The translations under genes were made by a program, and so were the position numbers. The notes under the pieces are model-generated. The model ran no database searches, was not told the DNA's origin, and was given only the letters and a program-made list of their open reading frames with translations. This document shows, piece by piece, positions 7,648 through 14,845 of a stretch of 26,373 bases of DNA; the stretch's first letter is position 1; the number at the start of each line of letters is the position of its first letter. This stretch comes from an uncultured Caryophanales bacterium (lineage in GTDB: Bacteria > Bacillota_I > Bacilli_A > RF39 > UBA660): NCBI GenBank assembly GCA_947303225.1, contig CAMYXG010000005.1, positions 1 through 26,373 of the forward strand. Direction: 5' to 3'.

Positions 7648-7678
7648 ATTATACTAACACAAAATTATTTTTTTGCAA
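7648..7678 (-). promoter_or_regulatory. Promoter of the kinase-like/ABC operon, close to the start codon
   Basis: On the minus strand a -10 TATAAT (7648-7653) lies 6 nt before the ATG at 7641. A possible -35 TTGCAA stands about 19 nt further upstream. The -10 is good, the -35 weak. Confidence 0.6.
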
Positions 7679-7712
7679 CATTTTATGATATGATAAAGAA
7701 GGAGGAATCAGT

Positions 7713-8237
7713 ATGAAAGAGAAAAAAAGAGAAAACTACCTTAGTTGGGATGAATACTTTATGAGTATCGCCAAGCTAACAGCTGCAAGAAGTAAAGACC
7801 CTAATACCCAAGTAGGAGCTTGTATCGTTAGTCATGATAATCGAGTACTTTCTTGTGGATATAATGGAGCACCAAATCATTTTAATGATGACAAATTTCC
7901 ATGGAGTCGTGAAGGAAATCCATTAGAAACAATATACATGTTTGTATGTCATGCAGAAGCAAATGCTATTGATAATTATAGAGGTTATAAAAAAGAATTT
8001 GAAGGAGCAAGAATCTATGTTGATTTATTTCCTTGCAACGAATGTGCAAAAAAAATCATTCAAAGTGGTATAAAAGAAGTAGTTTATTTATCCGATAAAT
8101 ATGCAGATAGCGATTCTACAAAAGCATCTAAAATATTATTTGATACTTGTGGAGTCAAATACCGACAAATGAATAAAGAAAATCAAAAAGAATTTAAACT
8201 ATCACTACATCCAGATACCCCAATTGAATATTTATAA
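7713..8237 (+). CDS. dCMP/cytidine deaminase family protein (ComEB-like)
   Basis: This 174-residue zinc enzyme is predicted to deaminate dCMP to dUMP, feeding thymidylate synthesis. The signature CHAEANAI gives zinc ligand H80 and catalytic E82. PCNECAKK gives zinc ligands C108 and C111. GACIVS and the Gly-Ala-Pro segment near residue 52 match the substrate pocket of this family. Length is normal for dCMP deaminase; ComEB in Bacillus is somewhat longer (about 190 aa). AAGGAGGA sits 7 nt before the ATG. The gene stands alone on the plus strand, is divergent from the kinase-like gene and has its own terminator. A broader cytidine/deoxycytidylate deaminase is the main alternative. Confidence 0.93.
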   Translation: MKEKKRENYLSWDEYFMSIAKLTAARSKDPNTQVGACIVSHDNRVLSCGYNGAPNHFNDDKFPWSREGNPLETIYMFVCHAEANAIDNYRGYKKEFEGARIYVDLFPCNECAKKIIQSGIKEVVYLSDKYADSDSTKASKILFDTCGVKYRQMNKENQKEFKLSLHPDTPIEYL

Positions 8238-8262
8238 AGAGAACACCTTCTCTTTTTTTTAT
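8236..8262 (+). terminator. Terminator of the dCMP deaminase gene
   Basis: A perfect 8-bp stem (AAAGAGAA / TTCTCTTT) with a CACC loop is followed by a T run. Confidence 0.9.
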
Positions 8263-8263
8263 A

Positions 8264-8289
8264 CAAAAAAAGAAGCACAATGTGCTTCT
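8264..8289 (-). terminator. Terminator of the 361-aa surface protein gene
   Basis: On the minus strand AGAAGCACA / TGTGCTTCT pair around a minimal loop, followed by seven T residues. It sits back to back with the plus-strand terminator of the deaminase gene. Confidence 0.9.
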
Positions 8290-9373
8290 ATCCATTATTA
8301 CAACTATCACTTGCAATAAAGTAGCAACCAATAGAACTATCTTGAATAATAGAATCTCCATTTTGGAATGTACCAGGATTTGTTGAAGTTTGATTACCAG
8401 AATACATTTCTTCCAATTCTTCATTAGAATAGAAAATCACAACATTATACTCACACAAAGGTCCTTGTTCATCACCTCTTATAAACACATAATTTGGATT
8501 TAGAGGACTACCAAAAGTAGAAACAAAATTTTCATTCTTCTTCATATAGTCAAGAATCGTATCTCCTGTTTTAAATGTATAAGAGAACGTATTAGAATTA
8601 CCACCATTTCCTACCATTTTCAAAATAGCAACCCGATCAATTGAATCATGTCCAGGATCAGAAATTGGTGTAGAATAATCTAGTACACAAAAATCTTTAA
8701 TCTTAGCAATTTCTATTCTAGTATTTATCGTAACACTTAATTGTTTTAAAGCATAAATACTGAATGGTAAAGCCATAATTCCAACTAAGAACAATAATCC
8801 AATAGTTTTACTATTCTTATGATTTTTAAAGATAACATAAGCACTTCCTAATAAAATAGCACTAACAAAAGCAATAAATAGAATAGACTGTCCAGTCTTA
8901 GGATTAACAACTTCTACTTCTTTATCATCAGTTAATAAAGTAAGTTTAACCTGATTTTTTTCCGAATATTTCCCATTTTGTAATGCACTATCAGGAACCT
9001 CATCTTTATATTCAACAGTAATAATTAACGATTTACTAGAATTAGCTTTTAAAATACTAGAATTATCTTGAAACTGATAAGAATAAATAACATATCCATC
9101 TGATTTAGCTTCAGGAAGCTTTAATTCATAATCTTCCTGATCTTTATTTATAAAATCAGCTTTATAAACAACCTTATCTCCTACTTCGGAAAACTCCAAC
9201 CCAAAGTCAATGACTAAACCATCAATTGTTGGTTCTTCTATAATTTCTACTCCATCTGTTTTACTTTCTAATGTAACCTTATCAATGATAACATTTGCAT
9301 CTTTTGCATGAACCATAAAAGGAAACAAAAATAAAACAGCAATTACAAATAAAACAATCTTTATCTTCTTCAC
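8288..9373 (-). CDS. Composite surface protein: TasA-like domain, internal NPKTG sorting signal, second signal-like TM, Cys-containing domain
   Basis: This 361-residue protein has a signal peptide at residues 1-23 (LFPFMVHA, then KDAN). Residues 26-150 form a beta-rich domain resembling the 1925-2464 and 4422-4874 proteins (EEPTID, then GDKVVYKADFIN). NPKTG at 157-161, a hydrophobic run at 163-182 and the basic KNHKNSK form a textbook sortase sorting signal, but the chain continues. A second hydrophobic run (190-206) leads into YALKQLSVTIN, which resembles the SipW-type cleavage region YALLSSTLTIN of the 1925-2464 protein. The last 140 residues contain all four cysteines (229, 307, 350, 358) and are probably extracellular. 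The start is a GTG with AGGTG 7 nt upstream. NPKTG fits class B sortases, and one is encoded at 23790-24572. The split of the precursor is inference. Confidence 0.85.
   Translation of the reverse strand: MKKIKIVLFVIAVLFLFPFMVHAKDANVIIDKVTLESKTDGVEIIEEPTIDGLVIDFGLEFSEVGDKVVYKADFINKDQEDYELKLPEAKSDGYVIYSYQFQDNSSILKANSSKSLIITVEYKDEVPDSALQNGKYSEKNQVKLTLLTDDKEVEVVNPKTGQSILFIAFVSAILLGSAYVIFKNHKNSKTIGLLFLVGIMALPFSIYALKQLSVTINTRIEIAKIKDFCVLDYSTPISDPGHDSIDRVAILKMVGNGGNSNTFSYTFKTGDTILDYMKKNENFVSTFGSPLNPNYVFIRGDEQGPLCEYNVVIFYSNEELEEMYSGNQTSTNPGTFQNGDSIIQDSSIGCYFIASDSCNNG
8891..8905 (-). other. Internal NPKTG sortase recognition motif
   Basis: The codons for Asn-Pro-Lys-Thr-Gly lie in frame, followed by about 20 hydrophobic residues and KNHKNSK. 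NP(Q/K)T(G/N) is the motif type of class B sortases. It is unusual in that about 200 residues follow. Confidence 0.75.
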
Positions 9374-9421
9374 TAATACACACCTACCTTACCAATAGTA
9401 TACAAAAGAATATCATTTTTT

Positions 9422-9450
9422 TATATAAAAAAAAAGAAAAAGAGTGTCAA
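9422..9450 (-). promoter_or_regulatory. Promoter of the 361-aa surface protein gene
   Basis: On the minus strand a perfect -35 TTGACA (9445-9450), a 17-nt T-rich spacer and -10 TATATA (9422-9427). A second possible -10, TATACT, lies nearer the gene. It separates this gene from the cyclophilin gene upstream. Confidence 0.75.
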
Positions 9451-9465
9451 CTATGTAAAAAGAAA

Positions 9466-10161
9466 TTACTCCGTAATCTTTTCTACTTCAGGATATTCTT
9501 TTCCTTTTAAATCAACTAAGGTCTTTTCAATCACTAAATTATTCTGCAGTTTTCCACTTTGTTGATCAACAACACGCTCTTGTTCAACAATAGCTTCAAT
9601 ATTTTTAAAACCATCAATTACTTTTCCAAATGCAGCATAATCACCATCTAAATCACTTGCTTTATCCAAACAAATAAAGAATTGACTTCCTGCTGAATCA
9701 GGTTCTCCACTTCTAGCCATAGATATCACCCATTTTTCATGAGCTAAGCTATTATCGAATCCATTATTTTTAAATTCTCCTTTAATGGTATAGCCTGGTC
9801 CTCCAGTTCCATTTCCATCTGGATCTCCCCCCTGCAAAACAAATCCAGGCACTAAACGATGAAATGAATTATTATCATAAAAACCATTTTGAATCAAAGA
9901 TATAAAATTATACACCGTATTTGGTGCTATTTCAGGATATAATTCCATCACAATAGAACCATAATTTTTTATTTTCATCGCAACAACAGGATTTTCTGTT
10001 TTATAAGTAGAAAGCTCTTGCTCATGACTATCCGTAGCATAAGAAATATTTAATAAGTCCTCATGATAGCTTTTTTTTTCATTCTGAGAAGGAATGAAAA
10101 TAGCAATCCCTAACAAACCAATAATTGCAACAACCCCAACAATCATCCATATATTTTTCAT
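9466..10161 (-). CDS. Membrane-anchored cyclophilin-type peptidyl-prolyl isomerase
   Basis: This 231-residue protein has one N-terminal membrane segment (about residues 4-24) and no lipobox Cys. Residues 58-215 form a cyclophilin domain that would catalyse proline cis-trans isomerisation outside the membrane, where it may help secreted proteins fold. FHRLVPGFVLQGGDP carries the catalytic Arg, Phe and Gln, and MARSGEPDSAGSQFFI carries the active-site Met-Ala and Gln-Phe. At the position of cyclophilin A Trp121 there is Asp (SDLDGD), so cyclosporin binding is expected to be poor. Its ATG overlaps the TGA of the flavoprotein gene (ATGA), so the two are translationally coupled. No clear terminator follows. 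Confidence 0.93.
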   Translation of the reverse strand: MKNIWMIVGVVAIIGLLGIAIFIPSQNEKKSYHEDLLNISYATDSHEQELSTYKTENPVVAMKIKNYGSIVMELYPEIAPNTVYNFISLIQNGFYDNNSFHRLVPGFVLQGGDPDGNGTGGPGYTIKGEFKNNGFDNSLAHEKWVISMARSGEPDSAGSQFFICLDKASDLDGDYAAFGKVIDGFKNIEAIVEQERVVDQQSGKLQNNLVIEKTLVDLKGKEYPEVEKITE

Positions 10162-11561
10162 TTTCTATCATACCTTTCTAAAATATCTCTAGCTGCCACT
10201 AAACCAGTTGCAGCAGCTGTAACAATATTTCCAGCTTTTCCAGCACCATCTCCAATAAAATAAATAGAATCATTCTTCAACTTAAATTTTGCATCCGTCT
10301 CAATTTCATTAGAAAAGAATTTAATCTCTGGACCATATAATAAAGTATCATCATTATTAACACCAGGAATAATCTTATCAAGAGTTTCCAACCCCTCTAA
10401 AATATTAGTAATAATTCGATGTGGCATAACCAAAGCCAAATCTCCAGCAACACAATCCTTCAACGTTGGTTCAATAAACCCTTTATTAATACGATGCCAT
10501 TCACTTCTTCTTCCACAACGCAAGTCCTTCAAAGACTGTATAATTGGCTTTCCATCTCCTAATACATTAGCAATTCGAGCAATACTCTCACCATATGATC
10601 TTGTATTAGTAACTGGCTCAGTCAAATTAACTTTTGAAATAAAAGCAAAATTAGTATTATTACTTTTCACATCCTTTAATGCATGTCCATTTACACAAAT
10701 ATATCCATAATAGTTTTCTTTTGCTACAAACCCACCAGGATTCGTACAAAAAGTACGAATTTCATCACTATAAGTACGTGTTTTTATAAAAATAGTTGGA
10801 TCATAAATCACATTAGTAATCTCTTCCATAATATCACGTCTAACTTCAACACGAACACCAATTTCAATACTTTGTGAAAAATAAGGAATATCATATTTAT
10901 CAGCAAGTTCTTGTACCCACTTCGCACCTGTCCTCCCTGGAGCAACAACAACAGATCGACTAGTTATTTTTTCCTCCTTACCAGCACTTTTATAAAAAAT
11001 TGTGTGAGAATACTCATTTTTAGTCTGTATATCAGAAACATCACAATGTTCTAATAACACTACACCTTTCTCCTCTAAAAAATCCATAATTCCTTGAATA
11101 TAGGCAGGCAAATGATCACTACCCAAATGTTTTTGCTTAATTAATAACAATTTTCCTCCAGCAATAGATACTTTTCTACGAATTTCATTCGCTTCACTCT
11201 GATTAGATGGATATACTTCAGCATCCATATGAAACTTTGTAAAGATTTCTTCTGTTTCCTGAATTAATTGATCAGCTTCCGATAATGACATATATTTTGT
11301 CAAATCAGATTTTCCTAATTTAGGAATAAAATTAAGCTTTCCATCTGAAAAAGTACCTGCCCCACCATATCCAGAAAGAATAGCACATGGCTTACAATTT
11401 TGACAAGGAACTCCTTTCTGATTCATAGGACAATTTCGCTTTTTTACACTAAAACCACGCTCTATTAAAACAACTTTTAAAGAAGGCTTTTTCACTACCA
11501 ACTCATATGCTGCAAATAATCCCGCAGGTCCAGCCCCAATAATCGCTACATCATATTTCAT
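10158..11561 (-). CDS. FAD-dependent oxidoreductase, COG2509-type
   Basis: This 467-residue flavoprotein has an N-terminal dinucleotide-binding fold (IIGAGPAGLFAAYEL, residues 7-21; the acidic ribose ligand in VLIERG) and a C-terminal FAD-contact segment (YFIGDGAGKAGNIVTAAATG). Between them, CPMNQKGVPCQNCKPC (C44, C53, C56, C59) directly precedes SGYGGAGTFSDGKLN. That Cys cluster plus the glycine-rich segment is typical of the uncharacterised COG2509 dehydrogenases. The substrate is unknown. It is the first gene of a pair with the cyclophilin (ATGA overlap). An AGGAATGGTG site precedes the ATG. The promoter probably lies in the 108-bp divergent gap (TATGAT near 11576), but its -35 box is poor. 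Confidence 0.9.
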   Translation of the reverse strand: MKYDVAIIGAGPAGLFAAYELVVKKPSLKVVLIERGFSVKKRNCPMNQKGVPCQNCKPCAILSGYGGAGTFSDGKLNFIPKLGKSDLTKYMSLSEADQLIQETEEIFTKFHMDAEVYPSNQSEANEIRRKVSIAGGKLLLIKQKHLGSDHLPAYIQGIMDFLEEKGVVLLEHCDVSDIQTKNEYSHTIFYKSAGKEEKITSRSVVVAPGRTGAKWVQELADKYDIPYFSQSIEIGVRVEVRRDIMEEITNVIYDPTIFIKTRTYSDEIRTFCTNPGGFVAKENYYGYICVNGHALKDVKSNNTNFAFISKVNLTEPVTNTRSYGESIARIANVLGDGKPIIQSLKDLRCGRRSEWHRINKGFIEPTLKDCVAGDLALVMPHRIITNILEGLETLDKIIPGVNNDDTLLYGPEIKFFSNEIETDAKFKLKNDSIYFIGDGAGKAGNIVTAAATGLVAARDILERYDRK

Positions 11562-11625
11562 TCACAATCACCATTCCTATCATACCACAATCTATAAAAA
11601 AAAAGAAATCATTTAACAACTACTT

Positions 11626-11655
11626 TCACAAAAAAAGAAAAGTTATGCTACAATA
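11626..11655 (+). promoter_or_regulatory. Probable promoter of the metallophosphoesterase gene
   Basis: A TTCACA box, an 18-nt A-rich spacer and TACAAT lie close upstream of the start codon. The -35 match is moderate. Confidence 0.5.
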
Positions 11656-11669
11656 GAATTGGTGATACT

Positions 11670-12578
11670 ATGACGCGAGAAGAAAAAAACGAATTAAAGC
11701 AAAAAGAAATATTCAAAGAACAAAACAAAGAAATGGCAAAAACTATTATAAAAAAAGGAATCAAACTAACAATATTGGTTATTGTTTTAGCTACTTTATT
11801 CTATACCTATACTACATACATATCAACAGCAAAAATAGAAGTACGAGAATATAGAATTACCAATAAAAAAATACCAGAAAACTTCAATGGACTGAAAATA
11901 ATTCAAATTTCAGATCTTCACTATCGTAGTACAATGTTTTTAGAAGAAATGAAAACAATAAAGAAAATGGTAAATGAAAGAAAACCAGACATCATTGTAT
12001 TTACTGGTGATCTAATTCTAAAAACAAAAAAATTATCTCCCAATGAACAAGAAAAAATAACCAAACAATTAAAAGAAATGACTGCTTCTCTTGGAAAATA
12101 TGCCATATTAGGCGATGAAGATACAGAAAATAGTAATACGATACTTCATCAAAGTGATTTTATCGTTTTAAAAAACGAATATGACCTAATCGTAAAAGAT
12201 AACAGCAATGCTATACTATTAACGGGTATTTCAACGAATGATAAAAACATAGAAAATGCTTATCATTATTTTCAAGAAGAACAACACAATTCTAACATTT
12301 ATACCATCACACTTCTCCATGAACCCGATACAGTGGACTCCATTGTATCAACTCATCCAACAGATCTTTTCCTCGCAGGACATTCTCATAATGGAAATAT
12401 ACGACTTCCATTCATTCATTATTCCCCATGGAAAATGAAAGGAGCAGAAAAATATGATCAGGATCATTACACAGTCAATCAATCTGAATTATACATATCA
12501 AGTGGATTAGGAACCAAAAAAGGAATACGCTTATTCTGTAGACCTTCTATTAATTTCTTTCGCTTATCGCAACAATAA
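11670..12578 (+). CDS. Membrane-anchored metallophosphoesterase (YkuE/YaeI-like) with altered GNH motif
   Basis: This 302-residue protein has a charged N-terminus, one membrane segment (about residues 31-48) and a calcineurin-like phosphoesterase domain. Metal motifs are SDLH (D82, H84), TGD (D114), LLHEP (H217) and GHSHNG (H238, H240), the arrangement of the YkuE/YaeI/LpxH-like group, which hydrolyses phosphodiester or pyrophosphate bonds in lipid-linked substrates. The usual GN-H-D/E motif is replaced by GDED (148-151), losing the Asn ligand and the catalytic His, so activity may be changed. The upstream ribosome site is weak (GGTGAT). A promoter with -10 TACAAT lies about 20 bp before the start. 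The 3' end overlaps the convergent carboxypeptidase gene by 15 bp. Confidence 0.9.
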   Translation: MTREEKNELKQKEIFKEQNKEMAKTIIKKGIKLTILVIVLATLFYTYTTYISTAKIEVREYRITNKKIPENFNGLKIIQISDLHYRSTMFLEEMKTIKKMVNERKPDIIVFTGDLILKTKKLSPNEQEKITKQLKEMTASLGKYAILGDEDTENSNTILHQSDFIVLKNEYDLIVKDNSNAILLTGISTNDKNIENAYHYFQEEQHNSNIYTITLLHEPDTVDSIVSTHPTDLFLAGHSHNGNIRLPFIHYSPWKMKGAEKYDQDHYTVNQSELYISSGLGTKKGIRLFCRPSINFFRLSQQ

Positions 12579-13625
12579 ATTTCTAATTTTTCGAATCCAA
12601 GAAAGAGTTTTCTCTTTCTTTTTTATCTCTTTACGATACAAAGAAACACGTCCTATTATTTTATCATCTAAATAAATTGTAACTTCTCCTATTGATTGAT
12701 TTTTTCTTAATGAGTGAAATGATAATAGAGTATTAATTTGATCTCTTTCAGATTTCGTTAAAGGATAAAAAAAAGATTTTTTTAAATAAGCTTTATCGGA
12801 TAATAAAGGTGATTGAAAAAGAAACTCATGCCGATCTAGAATAGTATATAAATCATATTGATCAAAATATGTTTCATAAAGAGATTGATGATTATGATAA
12901 TGGCTTTCATCATCCAAAGAAACAATAGTTAAAACCATTCCATTTTTCTTAGCAAGAGAAACCAATGTCTTACCAGCTTTTGGTGTATAACCATTTTTTC
13001 CACCAATACAATATGGATATTGATTCAAAAGAGACATACGATTATACCAAACATAACTTTTCATAGATGACTTCGCAGTATATTTTTGTGTTTGAATTAT
13101 TTTTCGATACTCTAGATTCTGATAAGCATATTGACTAAGTAATGCCATATCATAAGCAGTAGAATAATTCTGTGAAGTTTCATCTAATCCATGAGGATTT
13201 TCAAAAGAAGTATTCATCATTCCTATTTTCTTAGCTTTTTCATTCATCTTTGAAACAAAATCATCTTGGCTACCCATCGTTTGAGCTGCTAAAGTAATGG
13301 CCGCATCATTTCCACTTCGAAGCATTAATCCATATAATAAATCACGAATAGTTAATGTTTCACCAACACTTAAATATAGACTTGTACCATACATTCCTAA
13401 TACTTCTTCCCCTACCGTTATAGTATCATCTAAAGAAGAGTTTTCTAACACAATAATACAAGTCATAATCTTCGTAATAGAAGCAATTAATCTTGGTTGG
13501 TCCTGATTCTTAGAATACAGAATTCTACCACTAGATACTTCCATCACTACTGTAGAATGACCACTATCTGCTAATACAGAAAAAGGAATCATGAATAACG
13601 ATACGAATAATAATACACGCTTCAA
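12564..13625 (-). CDS. D-alanyl-D-alanine carboxypeptidase (DacF/PBP5 family)
   Basis: This is a 353-residue exported serine enzyme that trims the terminal D-Ala from wall peptides. I place the start at a TTG (13625), because AGGTGA lies about 7 nt upstream and the result is a standard signal peptide (KRVLLFVSLFMIPFSVLA). An upstream in-frame GTG at 13634 has no ribosome site. Catalytic motifs are S49-I-T-K52 (SxxK), S104-G-N106 (SxN) and K210-N-G at the third motif, where KTG is the usual form. The C-terminal 90 residues correspond to the PBP5 C-terminal domain and end in a basic, amphipathic tail (IRKIRNLLLR) suited to membrane attachment. The 3' end overlaps the convergent phosphoesterase gene, whose terminator lies inside it. 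Confidence 0.93.
   Translation of the reverse strand: MKRVLLFVSLFMIPFSVLADSGHSTVVMEVSSGRILYSKNQDQPRLIASITKIMTCIIVLENSSLDDTITVGEEVLGMYGTSLYLSVGETLTIRDLLYGLMLRSGNDAAITLAAQTMGSQDDFVSKMNEKAKKIGMMNTSFENPHGLDETSQNYSTAYDMALLSQYAYQNLEYRKIIQTQKYTAKSSMKSYVWYNRMSLLNQYPYCIGGKNGYTPKAGKTLVSLAKKNGMVLTIVSLDDESHYHNHQSLYETYFDQYDLYTILDRHEFLFQSPLLSDKAYLKKSFFYPLTKSERDQINTLLSFHSLRKNQSIGEVTIYLDDKIIGRVSLYRKEIKKKEKTLSWIRKIRNLLLR
12601..12624 (+). terminator. Phosphoesterase terminator located inside the convergent dacF-like coding region
   Basis: GAAAGAG / CTCTTTC with a TTTT loop is followed by six T residues on the plus strand. It is 22 bp past the phosphoesterase stop and within the last codons of the carboxypeptidase gene. 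Confidence 0.8.
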
Positions 13626-13653
13626 AAAAATCACCTAATAAAGAATATGAAAA

Positions 13654-13680
13654 AAAAGAAAAAAGATGCTTAAAGCATCT
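13654..13680 (-). terminator. Terminator of the tail-anchored protein gene
   Basis: AGATGCT / AGCATCT pair over a 3-nt loop next to the stop codon and are followed on the minus strand by a long T-rich tract. Confidence 0.8.
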
Positions 13681-14707
13681 ACAATACAAAGATAAATAAG
13701 AAAACAAAGATAAGAAATAATAATCCAAATAAAATAAGAAAGAAATAAAATGCATTATTTGTAAAACCATAGTTTTCATCAGAATGATTATCTTTTTTGA
13801 CATATACTTTTACTTTATTTTTTTCCTTTTCATTAGTATTTTTTTCCTGATTTTTTTCATATTCCGACTCATGTAAAGAATAAGAATCATCCATCATCTC
13901 CGATAATTCATCATTTTCATTAGAATCTTGATTAACGGATACAGACTCACTCTCACTTTGAGAATTATAATGATTCAAACTAGCTGGCTTGGCAATTTGA
14001 ACATGATTTTGAGCATCCAAAACTGCTTCGTGAATTTCTCCTTTCTGATCAAGATAAATCATATTAGAAATGTTAATACCTACAATATTTAATTCATCAT
14101 AATGAGCTAACATATATTTTAATTTTCTTTTATCTTTCTCTGTTAAATTATCAATCTCTTCAGAATGAGATGAAATCTCTTCTCTTGTATAAAATGGAAG
14201 CGCTAAATGATTACGAGTAGCTTCATCCAATAAAATTGAATGAGCATTCTCCTCTTCATCTTCACTTCGATATTTCTCATTTTCTTGTTGAATAGATTCT
14301 AATTGTTCCATTAAAGATTTACCCTTTTTTAAATTTCCTAAAACAATATCATTCCCAGAATGAGAATCATAAAAAGCAAAAATCTCATTTCCATTTTCTA
14401 AAAACAAATGTTGAATATCACGAATATTTACTCCAAATAAATCAGATATTTTTTGTTCTTCACTATTTTCAGCAGATTCTTTTTCTTGCTGATTCAAGTA
14501 ATCTTTGATATAAGACATTCTTTCCTCACTATTCAATGATTTCAATAATACTATCAAATTACTTAATTCTTCATCCGTTAAAGCACTCTCTTCCACAAAA
14601 TGTATAATAGAATAATCTAAATCATTATGACTCATACGAACATCATAAGGAAGATCTTCCATTTTATTTAAAATATCAACATATTGGATTAACATATCTC
14701 TATCCAT
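13679..14707 (-). CDS. Acidic tail-anchored membrane protein of unknown function
   Basis: This 342-residue protein is not recognised. Residues 1-250 are soluble, rich in Glu, Asp and Ser, with several predicted helices (for example around 40-75 and 130-150). Residues 245-310 are low-complexity and polar (SQSESESVSV, then many E/N/K). The last about 22 residues form one very hydrophobic segment rich in Phe, Leu and Ile, so the protein is probably tail-anchored with its bulk in the cytoplasm. There is no signal peptide. AGGTGA sits 6 nt before the ATG, and a TATAAT box with a weak -35 lies about 20 bp upstream. Its terminator closes the gene before the carboxypeptidase gene. No function is proposed. 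Confidence 0.85.
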   Translation of the reverse strand: MDRDMLIQYVDILNKMEDLPYDVRMSHNDLDYSIIHFVEESALTDEELSNLIVLLKSLNSEERMSYIKDYLNQQEKESAENSEEQKISDLFGVNIRDIQHLFLENGNEIFAFYDSHSGNDIVLGNLKKGKSLMEQLESIQQENEKYRSEDEEENAHSILLDEATRNHLALPFYTREEISSHSEEIDNLTEKDKRKLKYMLAHYDELNIVGINISNMIYLDQKGEIHEAVLDAQNHVQIAKPASLNHYNSQSESESVSVNQDSNENDELSEMMDDSYSLHESEYEKNQEKNTNEKEKNKVKVYVKKDNHSDENYGFTNNAFYFFLILFGLLFLIFVFLFIFVL

Positions 14708-14789
14708 ACTACTTCACCTAAGAACATTATACTAAAAAAAATATAAAGTGAAAAGAAAAATATTTTAGGTACAAATAAAATCTTTTTAT

Positions 14790-14818
14790 TTGCTTAAATA
14801 ATAAGCATATGTTAAAAT
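14790..14818 (+). promoter_or_regulatory. Promoter of proS
   Basis: -35 TTGCTT (14790-14795), a 17-nt spacer and -10 TAAAAT (14813-14818). No T-box or other leader structure is seen before the gene. Confidence 0.7.
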
Positions 14819-14845
14819 GAAACAGAGGAAAGAGAGGAGATTTTT

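Noticed and set aside
13564..13803. 79-aa Phe/Tyr-rich ORF bridging two minus-strand genes
   Set aside because: It crosses a terminator and overlaps both neighbours out of frame; composition comes from AT-rich DNA.
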